DNA of 64,000 nucleotides from Evtepia gabavorous (GTDB lineage: Bacteria; Bacillota; Clostridia; Oscillospirales; Oscillospiraceae): NCBI RefSeq assembly GCF_003425665.1, contig NZ_QQRQ01000001.1, positions 62,001 to 126,000 of the forward strand, given 5' to 3'. Within the stretch, counting starts at the first letter, position 1. Every line of letters starts with the position of its first letter. Made by a program: the position numbers and the translations under genes. This document shows positions 49,538-59,225 of this stretch, piece after piece. The notes below the pieces were generated by a model. It was given only the letters and a program-made list of their open reading frames with translations, made no database searches and was not told where the DNA came from.

Positions 49538-52500
49538 ATGGTATATCGGGTCTATGTAGAAAAACGCCCAGGGCTCACAGCGGAGGCTGATGCCTTGGCC
49601 AGCGATATCCGGACGCTTTTGGGGATTGCTTCTCTGGAGAGACTGCGTCTGCTCAACCGCTATGATGTGGAGAACATCACGCCGGAGCTCTTCGATTACA
49701 GTGTCAAAACGATCCTCTCAGAACCGCAGCTGGATCTGGTGACGGATACACTGCCCCAGGAGGGAATTGTCTTTGCCGTGGAGTATCTCCCCGGACAATT
49801 TGACCAGCGGGCTGACTCCGCTGCCCAGTGCATCCAGATTCTCTCCCAGGGGGAGCGGCCCTTGGTGCGCTCTGCCCGGGTGTATCATCTGACGGGGCAG
49901 CTGACCGCGGCGGAAGTGGCGTCCATTAAGAAATATCTCATTAACCCGGTGGAGGCCCGGGAGGCCTCTCTGGAGCCCTTTGAAACCCTGGCCATGGACT
50001 ATGCTGTCCCCGAGACGGTGGCGACGCTGACCGGCTTCCGGGAGATGGAGGAGACGGAACTGCAGGCCATGGTGGCCGAGTATGGTCTGGCCATGGACCT
50101 GGATGATCTGCGGTTCTGCCGGGACTATTTCCGCACCGAGGACCGGGACCCCACCATGACCGAGCTGCGGGTCATCGATACCTACTGGTCGGACCACTGC
50201 CGGCACACCACGTTCCTGACCACCATTGACGGGGTGGAGTTTGCCAGCCCCATTCTTCAGCAGACCTATGAAGAGTATCTGAATACCCGCAAGCGACTGA
50301 ACCGGACCAAACCCATCAACCTCATGGATATCGGCACCATTGTGGCCAAGTACCTCAAAAAGCAGGGGAAAATGCCCAAGCTGGATGAGTCCGAGGAGAT
50401 TAACGCCTGCACGGTCAAGATCAAGGTGGACACCGAGGCGGGGAAAGAGGACTGGCTGCTCCTGTTTAAGAATGAGACCCACAACCACCCCACGGAGATC
50501 GAGCCCTTCGGCGGGGCGGCCACCTGTGTGGGCGGCGCCATTCGGGACCCGCTTTCGGGCCGTGCCTATGTATACTCCGCCATGCGTTTGACAGGCGCAG
50601 CGGACCCGCTGACGCCCATTGAGCAGACCATGGAGGGGAAGCTGCCCCAGCGGACCATTGTCACCAAGGCCGCCGCCGGCTACTCCTCCTATGGCAACCA
50701 GATCGGCCTGGCCACAGGCCAGGTGGACGAGCTGTACCATCCTGGTTACGCGGCCAAGCGCATGGAGATTGGCGCGGTCATCGCCGCGGCGCCTGCGGCC
50801 AATGTCCGGCGGGAGCGTCCCGCCCCGGGGGATGTGGTGATTCTGCTGGGCGGCCGCACAGGCCGGGACGGCTGCGGCGGCGCCACGGGGTCTTCCAAGT
50901 CTCATACCACAGAATCCCTGGAGACCTGCGGTGCCGAGGTCCAAAAGGGCAACGCCCCGGAGGAGCGGAAGCTGCAGCGCCTGTTCCGAAATCCGGAGGC
51001 CTCCCGTCTGATCAAACGCTGCAACGACTTTGGGGCCGGCGGTGTCTCCGTGGCCATTGGCGAGTTGGCCGAGGGCCTGGAGATTGACCTGAACAAGGTA
51101 CCGAAGAAATATGAGGGCCTGGACGGCACGGAACTGGCCATCAGTGAATCCCAGGAGAGAATGGCCGTGGTGGTGGAGGAGAAGGATGCGGCCCGCTTCA
51201 TGGAGCTGGCTGACCAGGAAAATCTGGAGGCCACCGTGGTGGCGGCTGTCACAGGCAAGGGCCGCCTCACCATGACCTGGAATGGGAAGAAGATTGTGGA
51301 CATTGCCCGTGCTTTCCTGGACACCAATGGGGTGGAAAAGCATATCACCGCGGTCACAGCCCAGCCGGAGTCCATTCTGAAGGAGCAGGTTACAGCGTTC
51401 CGGCAGGGCTACCTGGACCTGGCCGGGGACCTGAACGTCTGCTCCAAACGGGGACTGGCAGAACGGTTTGACGCCACCATTGGCAGTGGTACGGTCCTTA
51501 TGCCTTTTGGCGGTCAATACCAACTGACGCCCACTCAGGCGATGGTCAATCAAATCTCCATGGAAGAGGGGAGCACCGACACCTGTTCCCTGATGTCTTG
51601 GGGCTATAACCCCTATATCACAGAAAAGAGCCCCTATCACGGGGCCTACCTGGCGGTTGTGGAGTCGGTTTCCAAGCTGGTGGCCACCGGCGCGGGGCTG
51701 AAGGAGACCTATCTCAGCTTCCAGGAATACTTCCCCAAGCTGGGGAAGGACCCGCACCGCTGGGGTCAGCCCCTGGCTGCCCTGCTGGGGGCTTTCCGGG
51801 CCCAGAAGGAGCTGGAGATTGCGGCCATCGGCGGCAAGGACTCCATGAGCGGTTCCTTTGAGGACTTGGATGTGCCGCCGACCCTGGTGTCCTTTGCGGT
51901 GACCACCGACCAAGTGGGGCATATTGTCTCCCCTGAGTTCAAAGGGGCGGGCCATCCTGTGGTTTGGCTCTGCCCGGAGTACGGTCCCGACGGACTGCCC
52001 GTGGCGGCCTCGCTGAAGAAGGTCTATCAGAGTGTGAACCGGCTGATGAAGAAAGGAAAGGTTCTGGCAGCCTATACGGCCACCTTCGGCGGTGTGGCGG
52101 AGGCTGTGCTGAAGATGGCCCTGGGCAATGGGATCGGGTTCCGGTTTGATGAGGGCTGTACCCTGGATGAACTCTTCGCTTACTCCTATGGCTCCTTCGT
52201 GCTGGAGCTGACAGAGCAGGAGGAGATCGGTCTGCCTCTGGGGGTTACCACGGAAGAGGGGAGCTTTACCTGGCGGGAGGAGAGCATCCCGCTCCAAGAA
52301 CTCCAGGAGGCCTATGAGGGCAAGCTGGAGCCCATCTATCCCTGCAACATTGCCCAGGGCCAGAAGGAGATTCCTACGCTGTCTGCCCATGGTGACAGCT
52401 GGAAGAAGCCGCTGATCAAAGCGGCAAAGCCCCGGGTGCTGATCCCCGTTTTCCCTGGCACCAACTGTGAGTATGACGCGGCCAAAGCCATGGCTGCGGC

Positions 52501-53224
52501 AGGAGCCGAGCCGGAGATTGTGGTGATCAAAAACCTCACCGCCGGGGCCATTGCACAGTCCATGGAGCATGTGGCCCAGCGGCTGGCCCAGGCCCAGATT
52601 GTCTTTTTGCCCGGCGGCTTCTCCGGCGGGGACGAACCGGACGGGTCGGCCAAGCTGATCACCTCTTTCTTCCGGTCCGGTCAAGTGAAGGAGCAGGTGA
52701 ACGAACTGCTGAAGAACCGGGACGGCCTGATGCTGGGTGTGTGCAATGGGTTCCAGGCGCTGATTAAGCTGGGGCTGGTACCCTATGGAGAGATTGTGGA
52801 CACCGACGAGACCTGTCCCACCCTGACCTTCAACACCATCGGGCGGCATCAGTCCCGGCTGGTGCGTACCCGGGTTGCCTCCAACCAGTCGCCTTGGCTG
52901 ATGAAGACCCAGCCGGGGGAGATTTATACCGTTCCCATCTCCCACGGAGAGGGGCGCTTCCTGGCTTCGGAGGAACTGGTGCGGCAGCTGGCGGAGCGGG
53001 GGCAGATTGCCACCCAGTATGTGGACCTGGCGGGCAATCCCACCTCGGATATTCACTACAATCCCAACAACTCTGTCTGGGCCATTGAGGGAATCACCTC
53101 CCCCGACGGTCGTGTGTTCGGCAAGATGGGCCACAGTGAGCGGACGGGCCCGGGCCTGTACCGCAACGTCCCCGGTGACTATGACATGAAGCTCTTCCGC
53201 GCGGCGGTGGAGTATTTCCAGTGA
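49538..53224 (+). CDS. purL: Phosphoribosylformylglycinamidine synthase, fused single-chain form
   Basis: The enzyme makes FGAM from FGAR, glutamine and ATP. At 1228 residues it contains an N-terminal PurS-like region, the two PurM-like synthetase halves ([40 protein letters not shown]) and a C-terminal class I glutaminase ([15 protein letters not shown], then [13 protein letters not shown] with the nucleophile cysteine and ISHGEGRF). So the PurS, PurL and PurQ roles are on one chain, as in the clostridial branch. It begins at the base after the purD stop. Confidence 0.96.
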   Translation: MVYRVYVEKRPGLTAEADALASDIRTLLGIASLERLRLLNRYDVENITPELFDYSVKTILSEPQLDLVTDTLPQEGIVFAVEYLPGQFDQRADSAAQCIQILSQGERPLVRSARVYHLTGQLTAAEVASIKKYLINPVEAREASLEPFETLAMDYAVPETVATLTGFREMEETELQAMVAEYGLAMDLDDLRFCRDYFRTEDRDPTMTELRVIDTYWSDHCRHTTFLTTIDGVEFASPILQQTYEEYLNTRKRLNRTKPINLMDIGTIVAKYLKKQGKMPKLDESEEINACTVKIKVDTEAGKEDWLLLFKNETHNHPTEIEPFGGAATCVGGAIRDPLSGRAYVYSAMRLTGAADPLTPIEQTMEGKLPQRTIVTKAAAGYSSYGNQIGLATGQVDELYHPGYAAKRMEIGAVIAAAPAANVRRERPAPGDVVILLGGRTGRDGCGGATGSSKSHTTESLETCGAEVQKGNAPEERKLQRLFRNPEASRLIKRCNDFGAGGVSVAIGELAEGLEIDLNKVPKKYEGLDGTELAISESQERMAVVVEEKDAARFMELADQENLEATVVAAVTGKGRLTMTWNGKKIVDIARAFLDTNGVEKHITAVTAQPESILKEQVTAFRQGYLDLAGDLNVCSKRGLAERFDATIGSGTVLMPFGGQYQLTPTQAMVNQISMEEGSTDTCSLMSWGYNPYITEKSPYHGAYLAVVESVSKLVATGAGLKETYLSFQEYFPKLGKDPHRWGQPLAALLGAFRAQKELEIAAIGGKDSMSGSFEDLDVPPTLVSFAVTTDQVGHIVSPEFKGAGHPVVWLCPEYGPDGLPVAASLKKVYQSVNRLMKKGKVLAAYTATFGGVAEAVLKMALGNGIGFRFDEGCTLDELFAYSYGSFVLELTEQEEIGLPLGVTTEEGSFTWREESIPLQELQEAYEGKLEPIYPCNIAQGQKEIPTLSAHGDSWKKPLIKAAKPRVLIPVFPGTNCEYDAAKAMAAAGAEPEIVVIKNLTAGAIAQSMEHVAQRLAQAQIVFLPGGFSGGDEPDGSAKLITSFFRSGQVKEQVNELLKNRDGLMLGVCNGFQALIKLGLVPYGEIVDTDETCPTLTFNTIGRHQSRLVRTRVASNQSPWLMKTQPGEIYTVPISHGEGRFLASEELVRQLAERGQIATQYVDLAGNPTSDIHYNPNNSVWAIEGITSPDGRVFGKMGHSERTGPGLYRNVPGDYDMKLFRAAVEYFQ

Positions 53225-53241
53225 GAAAGGAGGAGCCCGTT

Positions 53242-54747
53242 ATGGCTTTTTATTATCCCGAACCCTCTCATACCTTCAGTGAGTACCTGCTGGTGCCCGG
53301 CTTTACTTCGGAAGAGTGTATTCCCGACAACGTCTCGTTGAAAACCCCCCTGGTCAAGTATCGCAAGGGGGAGGAGGACTGCCCCATCAGCTTGAATATC
53401 CCCATGGTCTCCGCCATCATGCAGGCGGTGTCCAACGACACCCTGGCGGTGGCCCTGGCCAAGGAGGGCGGCCTATCTTTTATCTATGGCTCTCAGTCCA
53501 TTGAAGACGAGGCCGCGATGGTGCGCCGGGTGAAAAGCAGCAAGGCCGGTTTTGTCATCAGTGCCTCCAACCTGACGCCCGACGCCACCCTGGCTGATGT
53601 GTTGGCCTTGAAGGAGAAGAACGGCTTCTCCACTGTGGCCATCACCGAGGACGCCACGCCCACCGGCAAACTTTTGGGGCTGGTGACCAGCCGGGACTAC
53701 CGAATCACGCGGATGAGCACGGACATTCCCGTCCGGGAGTTTATGACCCCCCGGGAAAAGCTCATTACGGCGCCTGCGGCCACCACGCTGAAAGAGGCCA
53801 ACGACATCATCTGGGACAATAAGCTCAACGCGCTGCCTGTGGTAGACGATCAGGACCACCTGATGTATTTTGTTTTCCGCAAGGACTATGCAGAACATAA
53901 GGAGCACCCCTTGGCCCTTCAGGACGCGGACAAGCGGTACCTGGTGGGTGCCGGGATCAACTCGAAGGACTATGCGGAACGGGTTCCTGCCTTGGTGGAG
54001 GCCGGCGCGGATGTGCTGTGCATTGACTCCTCGGAGGGATATTCCGTCTGGCAGAAAAAGACCATTGACTTTATCCGGGAAAAATACGGCGACACGGTCA
54101 AGGTAGGTGCCGGCAACGTGGTGGACCGGGAGGGCTTCCGGTACCTGGCTCGAGCTGGTGCGGACTTTGTCAAGGTGGGCATCGGCGGCGGTTCCATCTG
54201 TATTACCCGGGAAACCAAGGGCATTGGACGGGGGCAGGCTTCCGCCCTCATTGAGGTAGCGGCTGCCCGGGATGAGTATTATAAGGAGACCGGCGTCTAT
54301 GTGCCCATCTGCTCTGACGGCGGCATCGTGTTTGATTTTCACATGACCCTGGCCCTGGCCATGGGGGCGGATTTCCTGATGCTGGGACGCTATTTTGCCC
54401 GCTTTGACGAGAGCCCCACCAATAAGCTGATGGTCAACGGTGCCTATGTGAAGGAATATTGGGGTGAGGGGTCTAACCGGGCCCGGAACTGGCAACGCTA
54501 TGACCTGGGGGGGAAGAACGACCTGGCGTTTGAAGAGGGTGTGGATTCCTATGTGGCCTATGCCGGTTCCCTTCACGACAACGTGGAAAAGAGCCTGTAT
54601 AAGGTGAAGTCCACTATGTGCAACTGCGGGGTGATCAATATTCCCGATCTGCAGAAGAACGCCAAGCTTACCTTGGTCTCCGCCACCAGCATTGTGGAGG
54701 GCGGATACCATGATGTCACCCTGCGGACCACAGGTGGGGGACAGTAA
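53242..54747 (+). CDS. guaB: IMP dehydrogenase
   Basis: GuaB oxidises IMP to XMP with NAD+, the step toward GMP. The 501-aa chain has the TIM barrel interrupted by two CBS modules ([36 protein letters not shown]). The catalytic cysteine lies in [20 protein letters not shown], a variant of the usual GIGPGSICTTR. ATG 53242 lies 8 nt after AAAGGAGG; the GTG at 53221 overlaps the purL stop and lacks an RBS. It brings guanine synthesis under the same riboswitch. Confidence 0.94.
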   Translation: MAFYYPEPSHTFSEYLLVPGFTSEECIPDNVSLKTPLVKYRKGEEDCPISLNIPMVSAIMQAVSNDTLAVALAKEGGLSFIYGSQSIEDEAAMVRRVKSSKAGFVISASNLTPDATLADVLALKEKNGFSTVAITEDATPTGKLLGLVTSRDYRITRMSTDIPVREFMTPREKLITAPAATTLKEANDIIWDNKLNALPVVDDQDHLMYFVFRKDYAEHKEHPLALQDADKRYLVGAGINSKDYAERVPALVEAGADVLCIDSSEGYSVWQKKTIDFIREKYGDTVKVGAGNVVDREGFRYLARAGADFVKVGIGGGSICITRETKGIGRGQASALIEVAAARDEYYKETGVYVPICSDGGIVFDFHMTLALAMGADFLMLGRYFARFDESPTNKLMVNGAYVKEYWGEGSNRARNWQRYDLGGKNDLAFEEGVDSYVAYAGSLHDNVEKSLYKVKSTMCNCGVINIPDLQKNAKLTLVSATSIVEGGYHDVTLRTTGGGQ

Positions 54748-54852
54748 GAGGTTCGGGTTCTCAGAAAGGGGAACCCGTGCCCCCTCACCGGTTTAGAACG
54801 GTTGGAAGCACGGTGCGGTTTTTCAAAGTGCTTGAAAGGAGAGCGGATTCCC

Positions 54853-56520
54853 ATGAAGAGTGACATTGAGATTGCGCAGGCTTGTCCGATGAGACACATC
54901 CGGGAGATTGCCCGGGAAGTGGGCGTGGAGGAGCGATATCTGGAGCAGTATGGCAACTATAAGGCCAAAATTGACGACAAGCTGCTTCAGGAGAAAAAAG
55001 GACCCGATGGCAAACTGATTCTGGTCACCGCCATCACCCCCACCCCCGCCGGGGAGGGAAAGACCACAACCACAGTGGGCCTGGCGGACGGCCTGCGGAA
55101 GCTGGGCAAGAAGTCCGTGGTTGCTCTGCGGGAGCCCTCTCTGGGACCGGTGTTCGGACTCAAGGGCGGGGCTGCCGGCGGCGGCTATGCCCAGGTGGTG
55201 CCCATGGAGGACATCAACCTGCATTTTACCGGGGACTTTCACGCCATTGGCGCGGCCAACAATTTGCTGGCCGCCATGCTGGACAACCATATTCAGCAGG
55301 GCAACGCCTTGGGGATTGATGTGAAAAAGATCACCTGGAAACGCTGCGTGGATATGAACGACCGGCAGCTGCGCAACATTGTGGACGGCCTGGGCGGACG
55401 GGCCCAGGGGGTGCCTCGGGAGGATGGATTTGACATTACCGTGGCCTCGGAAATCATGGCCGTGCTCTGCCTGGCCACCTCCATAACAGATCTGAAAGCG
55501 CGCCTGGGACGGATGGTGGTGGGCTACACCTATGAGGACAAGCCCGTCACCGCCAACGACCTGAAGGCGGCGGGGGCCATGGCGGCGCTGCTCAAGGATG
55601 CGATCAAGCCCAATCTGGTGCAGACGCTGGAGGGAACGCCGGCCCTGATCCACGGGGGCCCCTTTGCCAACATCGCCCATGGGTGCAACTCGATCATGGC
55701 CACCCGGGCGGCGCTGAAGCTGGGTGACTATGCTGTGACAGAGGCCGGGTTCGGCGCGGACCTGGGGGCGGAAAAGTTCCTGGATATCAAATGCCGCATG
55801 GCCGATCTGCAGCCCAGTGCCGTGGTGGTGGTGGCTACCGTCCGTGCCCTGAAGCACCACGGCGGCGTGGCAAAGGCCGACCTGGGGAAGGAGGATCTGG
55901 CCGCGCTGGAGCGCGGGCTGCCCAACCTTCTGCGCCATGTGGAGAACATTACCACGGTGTTCCGCCTTCCCTGTGTGGTGGCCATCAACCGCTTCCCCTT
56001 GGACACGGAGGCAGAGCTTGCGCTGATTGCTGACAGATGCAGGGAACTGGGGGTCCATGTGGCCCTCTCCGAGGTCTGGGCCAAAGGGGGCGAGGGAGGC
56101 AGGGCCCTGGCGGAAGAGGTGGTGCGTCTGTGTGAGCAGCCCAACCAATTCCAGCAGGCCTATCCGCTGGACTGCTCCATCGAGGAAAAGCTCCGGGCCA
56201 TTGTCACCAAGATTTACCGGGGCAAGGATGTGGTTTTGACCCCCAACGCACAGAAACAGGCCAGACAGCTTACAGAGCAGGGCTTCGGGGGATATCCCAT
56301 CTGTATGGCCAAGACCCAGTATAGCTTCTCGGACAACCAGGCTTTGCTGGGGGCGCCGGAGGACTTTACGGTGACCGTCCGGAACCTGAAGGTCTCTGCG
56401 GGCGCTGGGTTTATTGTGGCCCTGACCGGAGACATCCTCACCATGCCAGGTCTGCCCAAGGTGCCTGCCGCGGAGAAGATTGACGTGGATGAGACGGGAA
56501 AGATTACCGGCCTTTTTTAA
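54853..56520 (+). CDS. fhs: Formate-tetrahydrofolate ligase
   Basis: Fhs makes 10-formyl-THF from formate, THF and ATP. The 555-aa chain has [20 protein letters not shown] (P-loop), [35 protein letters not shown] and the formate/THF site region [18 protein letters not shown] 54853 follows GAAAGGAGAG. It lies 105 nt after guaB with only a weak hairpin in between, so I take it as the last gene of the operon. Its product feeds purN and the AICAR transformylase. Confidence 0.95.
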   Translation: MKSDIEIAQACPMRHIREIAREVGVEERYLEQYGNYKAKIDDKLLQEKKGPDGKLILVTAITPTPAGEGKTTTTVGLADGLRKLGKKSVVALREPSLGPVFGLKGGAAGGGYAQVVPMEDINLHFTGDFHAIGAANNLLAAMLDNHIQQGNALGIDVKKITWKRCVDMNDRQLRNIVDGLGGRAQGVPREDGFDITVASEIMAVLCLATSITDLKARLGRMVVGYTYEDKPVTANDLKAAGAMAALLKDAIKPNLVQTLEGTPALIHGGPFANIAHGCNSIMATRAALKLGDYAVTEAGFGADLGAEKFLDIKCRMADLQPSAVVVVATVRALKHHGGVAKADLGKEDLAALERGLPNLLRHVENITTVFRLPCVVAINRFPLDTEAELALIADRCRELGVHVALSEVWAKGGEGGRALAEEVVRLCEQPNQFQQAYPLDCSIEEKLRAIVTKIYRGKDVVLTPNAQKQARQLTEQGFGGYPICMAKTQYSFSDNQALLGAPEDFTVTVRNLKVSAGAGFIVALTGDILTMPGLPKVPAAEKIDVDETGKITGLF

Positions 56521-56532
56521 GCAAAATATCTT

Positions 56533-56572
56533 AAAAAAAGCGACAGCACCGGGGCTCCGGTGCTGTCGCTTT
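56533..56572. terminator. Terminator at the end of the purine operon
   Basis: A 14-bp stem (56539-56552 with 56557-56570) and a GGCT loop have TTTTTTT on the minus-strand side and TTTAT on the plus-strand side. It serves fhs and the convergent tmcAL, whose stop codon overlaps it. Confidence 0.8.
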
Positions 56573-57761
56573 ATAGACGGACGGGATTCTGCGTGTACTC
56601 ATTTTTCCCGGGAACCCGCCCGAACTCTCTGCGGCAAAGATCGTACAGCGCGGTGCAGCGGGCTTCCAGGGCAAACACCCGCCTGGCCTCTGAGGGGAGC
56701 TTGGCCCCATGGGCGGGTTTAACTATCACGGGCAGAGTGGCGGTGGTTTTCATCTGGCGCAGTAAGTTCTGTCCCTTGGCTGTGAACCCCAGAACCCGCA
56801 GGTAAGGGGGCGCATCCAGGCGGTCCTGGGCGGTCAGCCCCAAAAAGGCCCACAGCACCAGCCGGCGGATTCGGGCCAGGGGATACCGTTTCGTTTTGAC
56901 CAATTGGTAGAGTGCCGGCAGAGAGTCAGCGGACTGAACCGCATCATACAGGCGGTGACTCAGACCTTCTCCGCTGTCAGGTAGTTGGGAAAAGTCTTCT
57001 GCCTCCATGCCCCGCAGACGGGCCAAAACCCCCTGGGTGCAAAATGCCAGGCTGGCAGGGTTGGCCCGCAGGCGCGCTTCCGCCTGGGGGGAGAGATGGG
57101 GGGCCAGAGAAGTTTCCCCAGGTTCTTCCAAAAGCCTTTCCCGCAGGTAAGAGGCGGAGACATGAGACAGGCCGGTTTGCCCCTGGTCGTGGCCCGCCCC
57201 CAGGCGGGGGATGGTGTGGGGAACCAGGGGGGAGCCCAGGGACCGAAGCGCCCGCAGATATTCAATGCCCAGGTTGTTGTTGGGATGGCGCAGGCACTGG
57301 GCGTTTTCTCCCAAAAGGGCGGTGGCAGCCCGCTGACGGGCCACGGGAAAGGAGAGGCCCTGCGCCAGTGTCTGGCGCAGCAGGCAGCGCCAGGCCTCGC
57401 TCTCCAGACAGTCTGCCACTGCCTGGAGGGGGGATAGGATGCCGGCCTCACTGCCGAAGCTGAGGGTATCCACCACGCCTGTGGCAGTCAGAAGCGCCAC
57501 TCCGCCCCGGGCAAAGGATTCCGCAGAGGAGACAGCCCAGAGGGTGGGAAGCTCCAGAATCAGGTCGGCCCCTTGACGCAGGGCCAGTTCCGCCCGGGTC
57601 CACTTGTCCGCCAAGGCGGCGTCTCCCCGCTGTACCCAGTTGCCGCTCATGACGCAGACCACCGCGCAGTCCGGTCCGAAGGTCTGGGAGAGCATGCGAA
57701 GATGATGACCGTGGCCGCTGTGAAAGGGATTGTATTCCGCGATGACGCCGATTGTATGCAT
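56571..57761 (-). CDS. tmcAL: tRNA(Met) cytidine acetate ligase
   Basis: TmcAL activates acetate with ATP and acetylates the wobble cytidine of elongator tRNA-Met. The 396-aa chain begins MHTIGVIAEYNPFHSGHGHH (nucleotidyltransferase HxGH-like site), then VVCVMSGNWVQRGDAALADK and LRQGADLILELPTLWAVSS. The C-terminal half is helical, with SHVSASYLRERLL. ATG 57761 is used; the 20 upstream residues of the open frame lie in the promoter gap. The adjacent acetate kinase gene is divergent. Acetate is a common theme, but the link may be chance. Confidence 0.92.
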   Translation of the reverse strand: MHTIGVIAEYNPFHSGHGHHLRMLSQTFGPDCAVVCVMSGNWVQRGDAALADKWTRAELALRQGADLILELPTLWAVSSAESFARGGVALLTATGVVDTLSFGSEAGILSPLQAVADCLESEAWRCLLRQTLAQGLSFPVARQRAATALLGENAQCLRHPNNNLGIEYLRALRSLGSPLVPHTIPRLGAGHDQGQTGLSHVSASYLRERLLEEPGETSLAPHLSPQAEARLRANPASLAFCTQGVLARLRGMEAEDFSQLPDSGEGLSHRLYDAVQSADSLPALYQLVKTKRYPLARIRRLVLWAFLGLTAQDRLDAPPYLRVLGFTAKGQNLLRQMKTTATLPVIVKPAHGAKLPSEARRVFALEARCTALYDLCRREFGRVPGKNEYTQNPVRL

Positions 57762-57808
57762 AGACCAACCTCGCTTCAGAAAAAATTTGAAATTTGGGGA
57801 AAAAACAG

Positions 57809-57837
57809 TTGTCCTTTTCATAAAAATGGGCTAAGAT
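57809..57837 (+). promoter_or_regulatory. Promoter of ackA
   Basis: TTGTCC (57809-57814) and TAAGAT (57832-57837) are separated by 17 nt. Confidence 0.55.
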
Positions 57838-57923
57838 AAATGCGTATGAACTATTTTACCCTGAATGGGTAATCCAAGCAAGAACCTATCGCAATGATTA
57901 ACAATTAAGGAGTGGAAAATACC

Positions 57924-59141
57924 ATGAAAGTTTTGGTTATCAACGCGGGCAGCTCTTCCCTGAAGTATCAGCTGCTGGACCCCGATACGAAGGAAGTCCT
58001 GGCCAAGGGCCTTTGTGAGCGGATCGGGATCGATGGCCACATTAAACATACCCCCACCGGGAAGGATGTCTATGATGCAGACCGCTACATGCCGGACCAT
58101 GAGGCTGCTATCAAGCTGGTGATGGAGGTTCTGACCCATAATTACTATGGCGTTATCAAAGATATGTCCGAGATCGACGCTGTGGGCCACCGCGTGGTGC
58201 ATGGCGGCGAGGAGTTCACCCACTCTGTGATCATTGACCGGGCGGTGATGAAGGGAATCCGGGACTGCATTCCCCTGGCACCCCTCCACAACCCTGCCAA
58301 CATCACTGGCATTGAGGCTTGCCAGGATGTGATGCCCAATACCCCCATGGTGGCGGTGTTTGATACGGCATTCCACCAGACCATGCCCCCCAAGGCCTAC
58401 ATTTACGCAGTGCCTTACCGCTGGTATACAGAGAATAAGGTTCGCCGCTATGGCTTCCATGGCACTTCTCACCAGTATGTTTCTCAGCGTGCCGCGGAGA
58501 TGCTGGGCCGCCCCATTGAGGAACTGCGCATTGCCACCTGCCACCTGGGCAACGGCGCCTCTACCTGCTCGGTGAAGTTTGGCAAATCCATTGATACCTC
58601 CATGGGCTTTACGCCCCAGGACGGTCTGCCCATGGGCACCCGCGCCGGTGCCATTGACGCGGCCATCACGGAGTATATCGTGGATCAGCGCGGCTATTCC
58701 GGCAAGCGCGTGGAGAGCGCCCTGAATAAGGAGTCCGGCATGCTGGGCATTTCCGGCGTTTCCTCTGACTTCCGCGACCTGGAGGCTGCCGCGGCAGAGG
58801 GCAACGAGCGTGCGCAGCTGGCCATTGACGTCTTCTGCTATAAGGTCACCAAGCGGATCGGTTCCTGTGCCGCCGCCATGGGTGGTCTGGACGCTGTGGT
58901 ATTCACCGCTGGCGTGGGTGAGAACTCCGCGACCCTCCGTGCCAAGATCATGGAAGGGCTGGAATTCCTGGGCCTGAAGATGGACCCTGAGAAGAACAAC
59001 GTCCGGGGCAAGGAGGCCATCATCTCCACCGATGACTCCCCCAATAAGATTCTCCTGATTCCCACCAACGAGGAACTGGTGATCGCGTTGGATACCGCCA
59101 GACTGGTCAGAGAGCAGGAAGCTGCAGTCAAAGAAGACTGA
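57924..59141 (+). CDS. ackA: Acetate kinase
   Basis: AckA converts acetyl phosphate and ADP to acetate and ATP. The 405-aa chain has MKVLVINAGSSSLKYQLLD, HRVVHGGEEFTHSV, FDTAFHQTMPPKAYIYAVPY, RRYGFHGTSHQYV and ATCHLGNGASTCSVKFGKS, the standard signatures. ATG 57924 follows TAAGGAG at 11 nt; an in-frame GTG at 57912 overlaps the RBS. No phosphotransacetylase gene is next to it. With pyruvate:ferredoxin oxidoreductase in the same window it supports acetate-forming fermentation. Confidence 0.97.
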   Translation: MKVLVINAGSSSLKYQLLDPDTKEVLAKGLCERIGIDGHIKHTPTGKDVYDADRYMPDHEAAIKLVMEVLTHNYYGVIKDMSEIDAVGHRVVHGGEEFTHSVIIDRAVMKGIRDCIPLAPLHNPANITGIEACQDVMPNTPMVAVFDTAFHQTMPPKAYIYAVPYRWYTENKVRRYGFHGTSHQYVSQRAAEMLGRPIEELRIATCHLGNGASTCSVKFGKSIDTSMGFTPQDGLPMGTRAGAIDAAITEYIVDQRGYSGKRVESALNKESGMLGISGVSSDFRDLEAAAAEGNERAQLAIDVFCYKVTKRIGSCAAAMGGLDAVVFTAGVGENSATLRAKIMEGLEFLGLKMDPEKNNVRGKEAIISTDDSPNKILLIPTNEELVIALDTARLVREQEAAVKED

Positions 59142-59173
59142 TTGAATCTGACGGCAATAAACCGAAAGCGGAA

Positions 59174-59212
59174 AACGCTGGGTCCTGTATAGCAGGGCCC
59201 AGCGTTTTTTAG
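59174..59212 (+). terminator. Intrinsic terminator after ackA
   Basis: AACGCTGGGTCCTG and CAGGGCCCAGCGTT pair (one G-U-type mismatch) around TATAG and are followed by T6. Confidence 0.88.
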
Positions 59213-59225
59213 ATCGGTCAGGGAG

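Noticed and set aside
49718-53134. Open frame of 1138 codons on the minus strand opposite purL
   Set aside because: Same kind of antisense shadow; the plus strand encodes a complete, recognisable PurL.
54748-54852. Terminator between guaB and fhs
   Set aside because: CGGGTTCTC...GGGGAACCCG can pair, but no T run follows, so I do not call it a terminator.
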